Notes: generated by a model not told the origin, from the letters alone. A DNA stretch of 64,000 bases from Io17-Chloro-G2 sp965226825 (GCA_965226825.1 CBDDED010000003.1:868001-932000), one strand, 5' to 3'; positions 25,699-34,777 are shown, counted from the first letter of the stretch. A program made the numbers and translations.

Positions 25699-26625
25699 TT
25701 GGACACGGATATCGAAGTAATCACTGCAACAAATCTGACCAAGAAATACTCCGACCTGGTCGCGGTGGACTCGATCGACTTTTCAGTCAGCAAGGGCGAA
25801 TGCTTCGGCTTGCTGGGACCCAACGGCGCCGGCAAGACCAGTATCATGAAGATGGCCTGCTGCGTGTCGCCTGTCACTTCAGGGGACCTATTCGTCCAGG
25901 GCAAGAACGTGATGCGCGACAAACGGGCCGTGAAGTCGGTCCTTGGCGTCGTGTCCCAGGCGGACAGCCTGGACCCCGGGCTGAACGTGATGCAAAACCT
26001 ACTGGCTTACGCCCGGTTTTTTGACCTGCCTGGCAAGCAGGCAAGCGAACGCGCATGGGCGGCCCTGGACCTGTTTCAACTTCGGGAAAAGGCATACCAG
26101 TCAACTGACGAGCTCTCGGGAGGCATGAGGCGGCGTTTGCTGATCGGCAGGGCGTTGCTCCATGACCCCAGCATACTAATCCTGGATGAACCGACTACCG
26201 GCTTGGACCCTCAGTCCCGTCACCTGGTGTGGGACCGGCTGCTACAGTTAAAGCAACAGGGAATCACTATGCTGCTGACCACCCATTACATGGACGAGGC
26301 CGCCTATCTTTGCGACCGCCTCATCGTGATGGATTTGGGTAAGATACTCGCGGAAGGGACCCCGCTGGAGCTGGTTCGGGCATACGCTGGGGAACAGGTG
26401 GTGCAGGTGCAGTTACCGTCGTGGCAGAGAGCGCATTTGGAGGAGGAGTTGGAAACCCAGGAACTGGACTTCGAAGGCGCGGGGGAATCACTGTTGGTCT
26501 TCGGCGACCTTGACCGGCTATCCAGGGCTGAATCAGCCTGGGCCGGCCACCCGGCAGTCCGGCGTCCTGCCAACCTGGAGGACGTGTTCCTCCGGCTGAC
26601 CGGCAGGGGGCTCAGGGACCAATGA
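25699..26625 (+). CDS. ABC transporter ATP-binding protein (NodI-like)
   Basis: This ABC ATPase of about 308 residues has Walker A GLLGPNGAGKTSIMKM, the Q-loop region VVSQADSLDP, signature LSGGMRRRLLIGRALLHD, Walker B ILILDEPTTGLDP and H-loop LLTTHYMDEAAYLCD. It pairs with the permease by an ATGA overlap and resembles the NodI/CcmA/DrrA group that drives export. The start is uncertain. The frame is open back to the end of the insertion element and only a TTG at 25,699 is available, so the native start may have been removed by the element. Confidence 0.88.
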   Translation: MDTDIEVITATNLTKKYSDLVAVDSIDFSVSKGECFGLLGPNGAGKTSIMKMACCVSPVTSGDLFVQGKNVMRDKRAVKSVLGVVSQADSLDPGLNVMQNLLAYARFFDLPGKQASERAWAALDLFQLREKAYQSTDELSGGMRRRLLIGRALLHDPSILILDEPTTGLDPQSRHLVWDRLLQLKQQGITMLLTTHYMDEAAYLCDRLIVMDLGKILAEGTPLELVRAYAGEQVVQVQLPSWQRAHLEEELETQELDFEGAGESLLVFGDLDRLSRAESAWAGHPAVRRPANLEDVFLRLTGRGLRDQ

Positions 26626-27410
26626 GCGCAATCGCAAAATCAGTACGAGCCAGCTTTATCTGGCGCGGTTTCCGCGTCTGGCAGCGAAACCGGGACGCCG
26701 TGATTCGAGGATGGAAGGTGGAATTCGGCGGCATCGTCATCGAGCCCTTCGTAGTGCTCGCGGCGATTGGATTCGGACTCGGAGCTTACGTGGGAGACAT
26801 TGGCGACCTCAGCTACGCCGAGTACCTGGCCCCCGGCCTGATCGCCAGCTACGCCATGTTCCACGCTACTTTCGACTCGACCTATGGGGCGTACCTGCGC
26901 ATGGACAGCCATCATGTCTATGAAGCCATGCTGTTCACGCCGATAGGTCCGTCAGACATCGTACTGGGAGAGGCGATGTGGGGCGCCACTAGGGCGGCTA
27001 TCCCGGGCGCGGTGGTGTTGGGCGCCGCGGCCTGCTTTGGCCTGATAAGCTCGCCCCTGGCCGTGGTGGCCATCCCCTGCGCCTATCTGATTGGCCTTAC
27101 GGTGGCTTCCATTGCTCTGATTTTGACGGCCACTGCAAGCACCATAGGCGCGATGAACAACTTCTTCACCGTGTTCATAATCCCAATGTTCTATGTGAGC
27201 GGAGTCTTCTTTCCCCTGGACCACGTGCCGCACACAGTCAAGATGCTCTCCTGGGCATTGCCCCTGACCCCCGCCGCGGCCCTGACGAGGGGACTGGTAT
27301 CGGGCGACCTCACGTGGTTAATGGTGCTGTGGGCGCTCCAACTATTGGCTATTTCGGTTGTGGCCCTCTGCGTGGCGTCCTTCTTCATGCACCGCCGCCT
27401 CATCAAGTGA
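26622..27410 (+). CDS. ABC-2 type transporter permease (NodJ-like)
   Basis: This 262-residue integral membrane protein has about six hydrophobic spans, such as FVVLAAIGFGLGAYVGDIG, LAVVAIPCAYLIGLTVASIA and LLAISVVALCVASFFM. The NodJ/ABC-2 signature YVSGVFFPLDHVPHTVKMLS with LPLTPAAALTRGL lies before the last span. It forms the export channel for the adjacent ATPase (ATGA overlap). The substrate is unknown. It converges on, and overlaps by 8 bp, the LLM oxidoreductase gene on the other strand. Confidence 0.9.
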   Translation: MSAIAKSVRASFIWRGFRVWQRNRDAVIRGWKVEFGGIVIEPFVVLAAIGFGLGAYVGDIGDLSYAEYLAPGLIASYAMFHATFDSTYGAYLRMDSHHVYEAMLFTPIGPSDIVLGEAMWGATRAAIPGAVVLGAAACFGLISSPLAVVAIPCAYLIGLTVASIALILTATASTIGAMNNFFTVFIIPMFYVSGVFFPLDHVPHTVKMLSWALPLTPAAALTRGLVSGDLTWLMVLWALQLLAISVVALCVASFFMHRRLIK

Positions 27411-28392
27411 CTGCCAGCGTCGTGGCCACCTGCTTGTAGTCTTCCAGTCTGGGGAGCAGCAGTGGCAGGTCGACACCAACTCTGCGATATTCTTCGATCC
27501 GTTCCTTGCACCGCTCAGGCGGACCGACGACGTAGAACGAGTCCACCATGTCGTCGCTTATGAGGCTGACCGCGTCCCGCCCACCGTCCTGATTCACCGA
27601 CTCCCGGAGCGCGGGCAGTATGGACGGATCATAGCCACCCTTCTCCAGCAGAATCTCACCGACGTGGGGTTCGTCCAGCAGCCGCACTACCCGCGACTTG
27701 AGGCTTTCCAACATGCCCGCGGGGTCGTCGGTCGGGCGCACCACTAACATACAAGCGATGTCCACGTCGGCAGGGTCACGCCCCGTCTCACGTGCGGCCC
27801 GCCGCACTTCGTCCACGGCGTAGCTGATGTAGGTTGTGGGAGTATAGGCGTTTAGCAGCACCCCATCTGCGACCGCGCCCGCCAGCCGCAGCGCCCTGGG
27901 ACCTATCGCCGCGAGATAGATTGGGAGCCGGTCTTGTACGGGCAAGGTCGCAAGCCCCACGTTGGCCAGATTGAATTGGCCTCCTTCGGAAGTTACAGGA
28001 CTGCCCGACAGCAGGGCGCGCACGGTCTCAACCGTCTCTTTGAGGCTGGCACGGGGGTCGCGGTACGGTATCCCCATCCGGTAATGGACCACCCAACTGT
28101 CGCTCCTGCCAAGGCCAAGCAAGAACCTCCCCCCGGAGATGCGGTCGAGGGTGGCCGCCGACATTGCGGTCAGCGCCGGATTTCGCGTAAAGGGGTTGAC
28201 CACTCCCACGCCCAGCTTAATATCATGGGTCGCGGCGGCCAGAAAACCCAGCATGGAGAAGGTCTCCTCGTGGAAATACCGCTCGGTGACCCACAAGGAC
28301 TCGTAGCCGCAGCGTTCGGCAATCTCGGCGTACTCCTTCAACTCCCCGCCGCTGTCGATGCCGTGGTAGAGCACGATTCCTTGCCTGGCCAT
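27403..28392 (-). CDS. LLM-class flavin/F420-dependent oxidoreductase
   Basis: This 329-residue luciferase-like protein has the motifs IAERCGYESLWVTERYFHEE, THDIKLGVGVVNPFTRNPAL and ISGGRFLLGLGRSDSW, followed by ETVRALLSGSPVTSEG. It resembles methylene-tetrahydromethanopterin reductase-like enzymes in the coenzyme F420 group. The substrate is unknown. It heads, or sits among, a set of minus-strand detoxification-type genes (VOC, SMP-30, SDR, PPOX) that may form a degradative cluster. Confidence 0.88.
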   Translation of the reverse strand: MARQGIVLYHGIDSGGELKEYAEIAERCGYESLWVTERYFHEETFSMLGFLAAATHDIKLGVGVVNPFTRNPALTAMSAATLDRISGGRFLLGLGRSDSWVVHYRMGIPYRDPRASLKETVETVRALLSGSPVTSEGGQFNLANVGLATLPVQDRLPIYLAAIGPRALRLAGAVADGVLLNAYTPTTYISYAVDEVRRAARETGRDPADVDIACMLVVRPTDDPAGMLESLKSRVVRLLDEPHVGEILLEKGGYDPSILPALRESVNQDGGRDAVSLISDDMVDSFYVVGPPERCKERIEEYRRVGVDLPLLLPRLEDYKQVATTLAVT

Positions 28393-28410
28393 AGCCCCGC
28401 CTCCCTTCTC

Positions 28411-28869
28411 CTAGCCTCCGACGCCGGCGTCGAACTGGAGCAGGATGCCGTCGGGGTCGTAAACGTAGAAGCTGGTCAACTCTCCCCGGGCATTGAGCCG
28501 GGACTCCGGCGGTCCGGCGAACTCTACGCCTTTAGAGGCCAGGTCGCCAGCCAGGCCTTTCAGGTCGGAGACCGAGATCGAAAAATGGCTAAGGCCGATT
28601 TGGTCTAGCTTGATGGGGTCCCCGTCGGCGTCTTCGCCGGGGTGGGTCGTCATGGTAATGGTGGGGCAGTTCTCACCTTCGCCGATGACCAAACGCACCT
28701 GGCGGCGCGTCTGCCGGGAGTGCTTATACACGTGGGGGAGGCCGCCTGAAGTGGTGTCTTGAATCCGGTCGTACCCCACGGTCATACCCAGGATATCCCG
28801 GTAGAAGCCCAATGACCGGTCGATGTCCGCCACGCAAATGGCGATGTGGGAGACTCCGGTTGCGTCCAT
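28411..28869 (-). CDS. VOC (glyoxalase/dioxygenase superfamily) protein
   Basis: With ATG 28,869 this is a 152-residue vicinal-oxygen-chelate protein. It opens ATGVSHIAICVADIDRSLGF (metal His) and YRDILGMTVGYD. A central LDQIGLSHFSISVSDLKGLA supplies the second module, and FYVYDPDGILLQFD the metal-binding Glu/Asp-like end. Family members include dioxygenases, glyoxalases and resistance proteins; the specific reaction is not evident. It ends 18 bp before the LLM oxidoreductase gene in the same direction. Confidence 0.85.
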   Translation of the reverse strand: MDATGVSHIAICVADIDRSLGFYRDILGMTVGYDRIQDTTSGGLPHVYKHSRQTRRQVRLVIGEGENCPTITMTTHPGEDADGDPIKLDQIGLSHFSISVSDLKGLAGDLASKGVEFAGPPESRLNARGELTSFYVYDPDGILLQFDAGVGG

Positions 28870-28906
28870 GCCTACTTCACCTCCGTCTTTGTTGATAGCC
28901 AGTAGT

Positions 28907-29806
28907 CTAGCCGTTGCCTGGCACGGCGATTCCGGCGACATTCATCTGGATGCGGTACAGGGAACCGAAGGTTGTGACGAACAAGGTCTTCCAGTCGTCC
29001 CCGCCCCAACCCACGTTGGTCGTCTGCGCCCCGGTGTGGATTGTCCCCAGATGGTTGCCCGCCTGGTCTATGATCCACACGCCGCCGGGCCCGCTGCTGT
29101 AGATGTTGGCTTCGACGTCCACCTTCATTCCGTCGGGGCCATAAGGGGTGATGGGGACGGGCGCGATAAGCTGGCAGAACACCCGGTCGCTGGCCAGGTT
29201 CAACATCCCGTTTGGGTTCACGTCGAACGCCCTGATCCTTCCGCCGCGATAATCGGCGATGTAGAGGATGCTTTCGTCAGGCGAGAAAACCAGGCCGTTT
29301 GGAAAGGCAAAGTCCGACACCAATAGCGAAATCGTACCCAGGTCCGCAGACACTCGGTAGACGCCGGAGTATGGCAGCGGAAATTCCGGGTCCGGCGCTC
29401 CGGGGTTAGTAAAGTAGATGCTGCCGTCCGACGACCTTACCACCACGTCATTGGGCCGGTTCAATGGCATGCCCTGGTAGCTGTTGGCCACCACCGTGAT
29501 GCTACCGTCCGGCTCCATCCGCGTCACCCTCCCCGAGCCGCCTTCACAGAGAATCATCCTGCCCTGGAGGTCCCTGGTCAGTCCGTTGGCGTTGTTGGTC
29601 GATTCCTGCAACAGGGTGATGCCGCTGCCGGGAGTCCACTGCCGTCGTTTGTTGCCCCTTACTTCGCTAAAAATAAGGTGCCCCGCTTCGTGCCACCAGA
29701 GGGGCCCTTCGGCAACCTCGTAGCCGTTGCCCAGCTCCTCCAATTCCTGGTCGGCTGATACCAACCTGTCCAACTCCGGTGATAGCCGTTCGATTGGCAC
29801 CGACAA
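28907..29806 (-). CDS. SMP-30/gluconolactonase/LRE family protein
   Basis: This 299-residue six-bladed beta-propeller has the family pattern EVAEGPLWWHEAGHLIFSEV (metal Glu), NANGLTRDLQGRMILCEGGS, LNRPNDVVVRSSDGSIYFTN (metal Asn) and FPNGLVFSPDESILYIAD, then PDGMKVDVEANIYSS with the catalytic Asp. It would hydrolyse a lactone or related ester using a divalent metal. It lies 37 bp upstream of the VOC gene in the same direction. Confidence 0.9.
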   Translation of the reverse strand: MSVPIERLSPELDRLVSADQELEELGNGYEVAEGPLWWHEAGHLIFSEVRGNKRRQWTPGSGITLLQESTNNANGLTRDLQGRMILCEGGSGRVTRMEPDGSITVVANSYQGMPLNRPNDVVVRSSDGSIYFTNPGAPDPEFPLPYSGVYRVSADLGTISLLVSDFAFPNGLVFSPDESILYIADYRGGRIRAFDVNPNGMLNLASDRVFCQLIAPVPITPYGPDGMKVDVEANIYSSGPGGVWIIDQAGNHLGTIHTGAQTTNVGWGGDDWKTLFVTTFGSLYRIQMNVAGIAVPGNG

Positions 29807-29862
29807 CCTCCTCGTCTGATTTGTTGCGGTCAGTCGCTCTTGAATCAGTCCAGGACCGGCGG

Positions 29863-30633
29863 CTATTGGGCCGTTAGCCCGCCGTCGATTACCAACTCGC
29901 TTCCCGTCATGAAGGACGACTCGTCGCTGGCCAGGAATAAGACCCCGTAGGCAACGTCTTCCGGTACTCCCAGCCTGCCGATGGGGTGCCGGGCCAGGTT
30001 CATCTCCCGTCCTTCTTCGTCGGCCAGCATGGACTCGGTCATGGCGGTGATGATGACACCGGGATGCACGGAGTTGGCGCGTATACCTTCCCTGGCGTAC
30101 TGAATGGCAGTCGCCTTCGTGAACAGACGAACAGCTCCTTTTGACGCGCCGTAGGCTGAGGTGGTCCCGCCGACCAGTCCAGCCACCGACGAGATGTTAA
30201 TGATAGAGCCGCCGCCCGCCTTGCGCATCTCAGGGATGGCCGCTTTGGTGCCCAGGAACACTCCCTTGGCGTTCACGTCCAGGGTCCGGTCCCATTGGTC
30301 CTCGGTCAGGGTCTCGATGAGGACCCGCTCGCCATCCGGCCCGCGAGGGCTGCCGATACCGGCGTTGTTCACCAAAACGTCCAACTTGCCGAAACGGCCA
30401 ACGGCGGTCTCGACGGCCTGCTGCCAGTCTACTTCGCTGGTGACGTCCAACCGGACGTAAACACACTCGCCGCCGCCCTCGTTGATTTCAGCCTCCACCT
30501 GTTGCCCTTCGGCATCGAGGATGTCTCCGATGACAACTTTAGCCCCTTCCCCGGCAAACATCCTGGCTTCGACTGCGCCCTGTCCTCTCGCGCCTCCGCT
30601 GATCAGCGCAACTTTTCCTTCCAGTCTTGGCAT
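29863..30633 (-). CDS. Short-chain dehydrogenase/reductase (SDR)
   Basis: This 256-residue classical SDR has the nucleotide-binding motif GGARGQGAVEARMFAGEG, VLVNNAGIGS, the catalytic Ser in IINISSVAGLVG and the YGASKGAVRLFTKA motif (YxxxK). It ends FMTGSELVIDGGLTAQ, typical of the family. The Asp in IGDILD suggests a preference for NAD(H), though this is only an inference. It probably oxidises an alcohol in the same degradative cluster. Confidence 0.92.
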   Translation of the reverse strand: MPRLEGKVALISGGARGQGAVEARMFAGEGAKVVIGDILDAEGQQVEAEINEGGGECVYVRLDVTSEVDWQQAVETAVGRFGKLDVLVNNAGIGSPRGPDGERVLIETLTEDQWDRTLDVNAKGVFLGTKAAIPEMRKAGGGSIINISSVAGLVGGTTSAYGASKGAVRLFTKATAIQYAREGIRANSVHPGVIITAMTESMLADEEGREMNLARHPIGRLGVPEDVAYGVLFLASDESSFMTGSELVIDGGLTAQ

Positions 30634-30685
30634 GTCTATCCCCCTTGGCGTCGGTTGCGTGACGGTCCGCCCAATTCGGGAACGG

Positions 30686-31105
30686 CTAGGAATAGTCCCA
30701 TGAGCGGATCCGTTGCGGTGTCACTTTTATGTAAACCGCGTCCTTTCGAGGCTCGGTGGGAAGCTCCTGCTCAGGGACGCCGCGTAGTTTCGCGGCTTCC
30801 CGGGCAAAGTACAGGGCATCGGAGGGCTCGGAATGCACCATTGCGGTGCCCTGGACCATCAAGCCCTTGATGTCCCCCCTCGATTTGCCGCTCTCCAGTA
30901 GCAGGCTCACCTTCGGGTTGTCCTGGATGTTCTTGAGCTTTCTGGTATTGCCCCGGACTCCCATTACGATGTCCTCACCCAGCCGAAAGTAGCCCAGCGG
31001 CACGGTGTGGGGATACCCGTCTGGCCTAATGGTGGTCAACGCAATCCAGCCAGGCTTGCTGTCCAGAAATTCGTGGGACTCCTGAATGGTCAAATTTCGA
31101 GGCAT
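30686..31105 (-). CDS. PPOX-class (pyridoxamine phosphate oxidase-like) F420/flavin protein
   Basis: This 139-residue split-barrel protein has the segment PGWIALTTIRPDGYPHTVPL, then GNTRKLKNIQDNPKVSLLLE and GLMVQGTAMVHSE. This is the layout of the PPOX F420-dependent group. ATG 31,105 has a GAGAGG site about 8 nt upstream and is preferred over GTG 31,114. It likely binds F420 or FMN and reduces a small substrate. It lies just upstream of the SDR gene in the same direction. Confidence 0.85.
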   Translation of the reverse strand: MPRNLTIQESHEFLDSKPGWIALTTIRPDGYPHTVPLGYFRLGEDIVMGVRGNTRKLKNIQDNPKVSLLLESGKSRGDIKGLMVQGTAMVHSEPSDALYFAREAAKLRGVPEQELPTEPRKDAVYIKVTPQRIRSWDYS

Positions 31106-31168
31106 CGCCGCCACCTCTCGCGGTAAACCGCTCGTTCAATTAGCGGGGTCGAGCTAACAGGTCGGATG

Positions 31169-31843
31169 TCAGAACGCGCGGGGTGGAAACACACGGCGGT
31201 ACACGCCGGGTGAACCCGAAGCGTGACCGTAGGTACCTCCGATGTATTCGTGCATCGCGTCCTGGCCGCGCTGGTTTTCCCATGCCAGGGTCTCGGGTAC
31301 CTTCTCGTGTTCGAACTCATACATGGTCAGGTACTTGGGCCAACCTCCGACGGACTGATACCGGCGGACCTGCATACATCCCGGGATCTTCAGGTTGCCC
31401 GGCGTCCGCACGTTGTCGTAGTAGTAGTTGTACTTGTCCTCGATCTCCGGCGGCACGTCCATGCGTCCGATTTGGAGCGCGGGCGCCATTCCACGGCCCA
31501 ACGTATGCGGGTCGCTTTCGGCGGGATAGATCTGAGTGTATACGTTACGGACCATCCCTCCCGCGGCCATGAGGGGCGACACCCGCTTCGACCAGTCGGT
31601 TGGGTTGGCCCGCTGGCGCAGATATTCATCCGACTGCAGGGCTTCCGCCGATTCGAGTTCGTAAACGGCCAGGTATCTGGGCCCGCCCCGCAGGGCTTCA
31701 TAACGGGCCCCATCCAGGAATCCAGGGTTGCTCAGCCGCTCGGGCAGGTGCTCCTGGTTGTACCAGGCGTTGAAGTCGGCGTCATGCTCGACGGCCACAT
31801 CGGTGTAGACCACCATGATAGCGGTACCCTTCTTCTCGACCAC
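31169..31843 (-). CDS. EthD/dimeric alpha-beta barrel-like protein with duplicated domain
   Basis: This protein of about 224 residues contains DADFNAWYNQEHLPERLSNP then GGPRYLAVYELESAEAL. A second similar half has EDKYNYYYDNVRTPGNLKIP and GGWPKYLTMYEFEHEKVP. Each half looks like a ferredoxin-like dimeric barrel of the EthD/DUF4286 kind. GTG 31,843, 8 nt after GGGGGAGG, is the chosen start. Related proteins assist aromatic or ether degradation, but no specific role can be assigned. Confidence 0.65.
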   Translation of the reverse strand: MVEKKGTAIMVVYTDVAVEHDADFNAWYNQEHLPERLSNPGFLDGARYEALRGGPRYLAVYELESAEALQSDEYLRQRANPTDWSKRVSPLMAAGGMVRNVYTQIYPAESDPHTLGRGMAPALQIGRMDVPPEIEDKYNYYYDNVRTPGNLKIPGCMQVRRYQSVGGWPKYLTMYEFEHEKVPETLAWENQRGQDAMHEYIGGTYGHASGSPGVYRRVFPPRAF

Positions 31844-31992
31844 GATGCGTACCTCCCCCAAGGAATAGCTGGGCGCAGGCCCATTAAAGCACAGATCACT
31901 GCTGCCAGACCATCCCGGATTTGCCAAACTCCGGGCGAAGTGTTACCAGTCTGCTCGACCAGCAATGCAACCTAGTGAACAGGTGAGAAGAT

Positions 31993-32511
31993 ATGCCAAG
32001 AGCAACCATCAACATTGGAGACGCGGCGGGACAGGCAGCCACTAATGCTACCTGGAAATACGCCATTGGTTTTGTGCCCGGTCAGGAAAACGAGGGGCTG
32101 GTAGCCAACGGAGAGGGCAGCCCGTGCCGGTTACCCGGCTACAACGACTCCGGTTGGGAAACGTGCCAGGACCTGTCTGTGGGGATCTCCAGCGGCTTTA
32201 CCTTCGCCTGGTACCGGACCACCATCACCATCCCGGAGACGGTCAACGGCCGCCCCACCAACGGGATGCGCGTCCAGTTTGAGACCTGCGTCGACGACTA
32301 CGGCGAAATCTGGATCGACGGCGAATGCAACCGCGACAGGGGTACCGTTCAGGGATTCAACGTTGCTCAACGGGTCCAGGTTTCCAGCGACGCCACCCCC
32401 GGCGCTCAACACACGATCGCCATATTGGCGGCCAACGGCCCGCTGGCCGCGCCGTTTGGGACCGTGTTCGTCCGCTTCGCCAACCTTGGCTTCGAGTGGA
32501 CCGGGTCCTGA
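31993..32511 (+). CDS. Galactose-binding-like jelly-roll protein, function unknown
   Basis: This 172-residue protein is rich in beta strands, with LPGYNDSGWETCQDLSVGI, TFAWYRTTITIPETVNG and MRVQFETCVDDYGEIWIDGE. That pattern (DxxW, WYR..i.iP, f.g.dd.g.vwvNG) is typical of the carbohydrate-binding jelly-roll found beside glycosidases. It has no signal peptide. It is alone between opposing genes. Substrate binding is inferred; no catalytic motif is visible. Confidence 0.6.
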   Translation: MPRATINIGDAAGQAATNATWKYAIGFVPGQENEGLVANGEGSPCRLPGYNDSGWETCQDLSVGISSGFTFAWYRTTITIPETVNGRPTNGMRVQFETCVDDYGEIWIDGECNRDRGTVQGFNVAQRVQVSSDATPGAQHTIAILAANGPLAAPFGTVFVRFANLGFEWTGS

Positions 32512-32527
32512 GACCGGGGGCTCTCGG

Positions 32528-33381
32528 TTACCTAACGGCGACCTCGCGGCTCTGGTCCGAGGTCTCCCGGATAGAGTCGCTGAACCGGTGCAGCCGGACG
32601 GCCTCGTCGAAGTCCGGCTGACACCCTTCGCCCTCGCGGATGCCGCGGCCGAACTGGTAGTACATCTGGCCTACATTGTACGCCGCGCCGTGGGGCATTC
32701 CTTCGAGCACGAAGGTGTATTGGGGCGGAATCGGCAGGTCTTCCAGTTGGTCGCTGCCCTGCGCCCCCTGCAGCCGGACTCGGTCGTGGTTGAGGGGACT
32801 CGCCGGACGATGCGATCAGTGTCCCCTTCCCGCCCGTATATCTCCATTCGGTAGCCGCTGCCGGCAAAGGGGTTACTGGCGATATGCACCGACGCCACGC
32901 CTCCCGAGGCGAGCTTGCCGCTAACCAGAATGTTGTCTGGAGAGGTGACGTCCACCATCTGGTCGGTATCGACCTCGTACCACTGGGACGCCTGAGTGCT
33001 AACCACCGATGACACCTGGCTGAAGTCGCCAACTACAAATCGCAGCGCGTCGATTGTGTGACCGCAGGAGATGGTTAACGTGTTAGCCCCCAGTTCCTTG
33101 TCCCTCTGCCAGGTGCGGTCGGACTGCCTCTCCAGGACTCCGCCCCCGATGCGGTTAACGTGGCACGACATCACCTCGCCCACGTAGCCCGAAGCCACAA
33201 GGTCCTTGACGTAAAGCAGCACCGGGTTGGCTCGGGACTGGAGTCCCACCATGTTGCGGACACCCTTTTCGCGGGCAAGGTCCGCCATCTCCACCGCTTC
33301 GGCGGTGGTCCGTCCCAGAGGCCATTCGGTGTAGACGTGCTTGCCGGCGTTCAGAGCGTCCATGGTCGGCTCGTTTGACAC
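32528..33381 (-). pseudogene. Gfo/Idh/MocA-type oxidoreductase, 5'-truncated with two frameshifts
   Basis: The first frame starts at TMDALNAGKHVYTEWPLGRT, so the NAD-binding Rossmann N terminus is missing. It then runs through the family core (GHTIDALRFVVGDF) to YGREG. There, near 32,845, an extra G in a GGGG run moves the frame to TLIASSGESPQ. An extra C in the CCCC run near 32,805 then moves it to DRVRLQGAQGSDQLEDLPIP and on to GRGIREGEGCQPDFDEAVRL and the stop. Substrate unknown. The two short homopolymer shifts could be sequencing errors, but the 5' loss is real in this assembly. Confidence 0.8.
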
Positions 33382-33471
33382 TCCTGGTCCCGACTCCTAG
33401 GCTACTTGCAATCCCCAAACCGTCTGTCCAGTTTAGGCGAGCGCTCCCCTATCACCACGTACGAGTCAGCA

Positions 33472-34764
33472 ATGCGCATCCTCCTCATCGCCACCAATCG
33501 TCACCAATGGTTAATGAGCCGCATGAACGCCCGGCCTGTCCCCATCGGGTTGGCTTACATCGCAGGGCACCTTGACCCGGACCAGCACGAGCTCAAGGTG
33601 CTGGATCTCATGTTCTCCGAGGACTATCTGGCAGAGACCGAACGCACAGTCAAGGAGTTCCAGCCAGACCTGGTGGGAATATCTCTGCGAAACCTGGACA
33701 ATTCCAGCTACATGGACCCCCAGTGGGCCCTGCCTTCAACCAAAGAAGTCATCCAACGCGTCAGGTCTGTCTCGAAGGCAACAATAGTATGCGGCGGCCC
33801 CGGCTTCAGTCTGTTACCGAGGGAATGCTTTAGCTACCTGGAACCGGACCTGGGTGTCGCCGGAGACGGGGGAGAGACCTTCGCCCAGGTGGCCGCCTCC
33901 ATCGAGAGCGGAGAGAATTTCCACAACCTTCCCGGACTCGTCTACAAGGACGGCAGCGGCGAGATCGTCTACCGTGGGCTTGCATATTCCACCTTCTCCA
34001 AGCCTCCCCGTCTCGAAGAACTGGACATGATTCGCTACGAGCAGGCTGGCTTCGGGATCGGCATTGTCACCAAGCTGGACGACAGCTTTTCCCACTCCAT
34101 AGAGGTTGGCAACGATCCCACAATCTGGCGAGTCCTCAAGCCCATCGAGGACGTGGTCCAGGAAGTCCAGCAGATGAAGGACCGGTTCGGCGTGCGCAAG
34201 GTCTTCTTCATAGACTCAGGCTTCAACGTTCCCATGCCTCACGCCAAGGCGCTCTGCCGGACGCTGATAGAGGAAGACCTGAAGGTCCGCTGGAACAGCT
34301 ACCTGGCCCCCGTGCCCGGCGCCTGCGATGAAGAGGTCCTGAGCCTGATGAAACAGGCGGGCTCAGGGCTCGTGATTATGAAAGGCATCGCCGGGGAGAG
34401 CCTGGACGACGGGCCGCTGGATGCGCGGCTTGAGCCGCTCAATGACATCTGCCAACGATGCGACGCCACAGGCTTGAACTACGTCATATCCCAGAACTTC
34501 GGCGAGCCCGGTGAGACGGCCGAGACGGTGGAGACCAAGTTGGAATTCCTCAAGGGAATCCGGCCCGCCCTGGCCAATCTGCGCGTGGGAGTCCGCGTCC
34601 GCCCCGGTACACGGGCAGCGCAGGCCGCCCTCGCGGAAGGTATGATTACCGACGAAAGCGACCTGATCAAGCCGACTTTCTACCGGGACGGCTCGGTCCG
34701 GGACTGGATCGTAGAACGGCTCCAAGCCGAAGTTGACGCCAACCCCAGGTGGAACCTCCTCTAG
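33472..34764 (+). CDS. B12-binding/radical-SAM-like protein lacking the CxxxCxxC motif
   Basis: This protein is 430 residues from ATG 33,472. The N-terminal cobalamin-binding-like domain (MRILLIATNRHQWLMSRMNA, VPIGLAYIAGHL, DLVGISLRNLDNSSYMDPQW) and the middle region (VRKVFFIDSGFNVPMPHAKA) match B12-dependent radical SAM proteins. The place that should read like TKRGCPxxCxYC reads TKLDDSFSHSIEV instead. No three-cysteine cluster motif exists anywhere in the protein. Other cysteines are scattered. It may be an inactive scaffold or have a new role. It is not obviously decayed, since the frame is intact. Confidence 0.75.
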   Translation: MRILLIATNRHQWLMSRMNARPVPIGLAYIAGHLDPDQHELKVLDLMFSEDYLAETERTVKEFQPDLVGISLRNLDNSSYMDPQWALPSTKEVIQRVRSVSKATIVCGGPGFSLLPRECFSYLEPDLGVAGDGGETFAQVAASIESGENFHNLPGLVYKDGSGEIVYRGLAYSTFSKPPRLEELDMIRYEQAGFGIGIVTKLDDSFSHSIEVGNDPTIWRVLKPIEDVVQEVQQMKDRFGVRKVFFIDSGFNVPMPHAKALCRTLIEEDLKVRWNSYLAPVPGACDEEVLSLMKQAGSGLVIMKGIAGESLDDGPLDARLEPLNDICQRCDATGLNYVISQNFGEPGETAETVETKLEFLKGIRPALANLRVGVRVRPGTRAAQAALAEGMITDESDLIKPTFYRDGSVRDWIVERLQAEVDANPRWNLL

Positions 34765-34777
34765 GGGACCAAACCAG

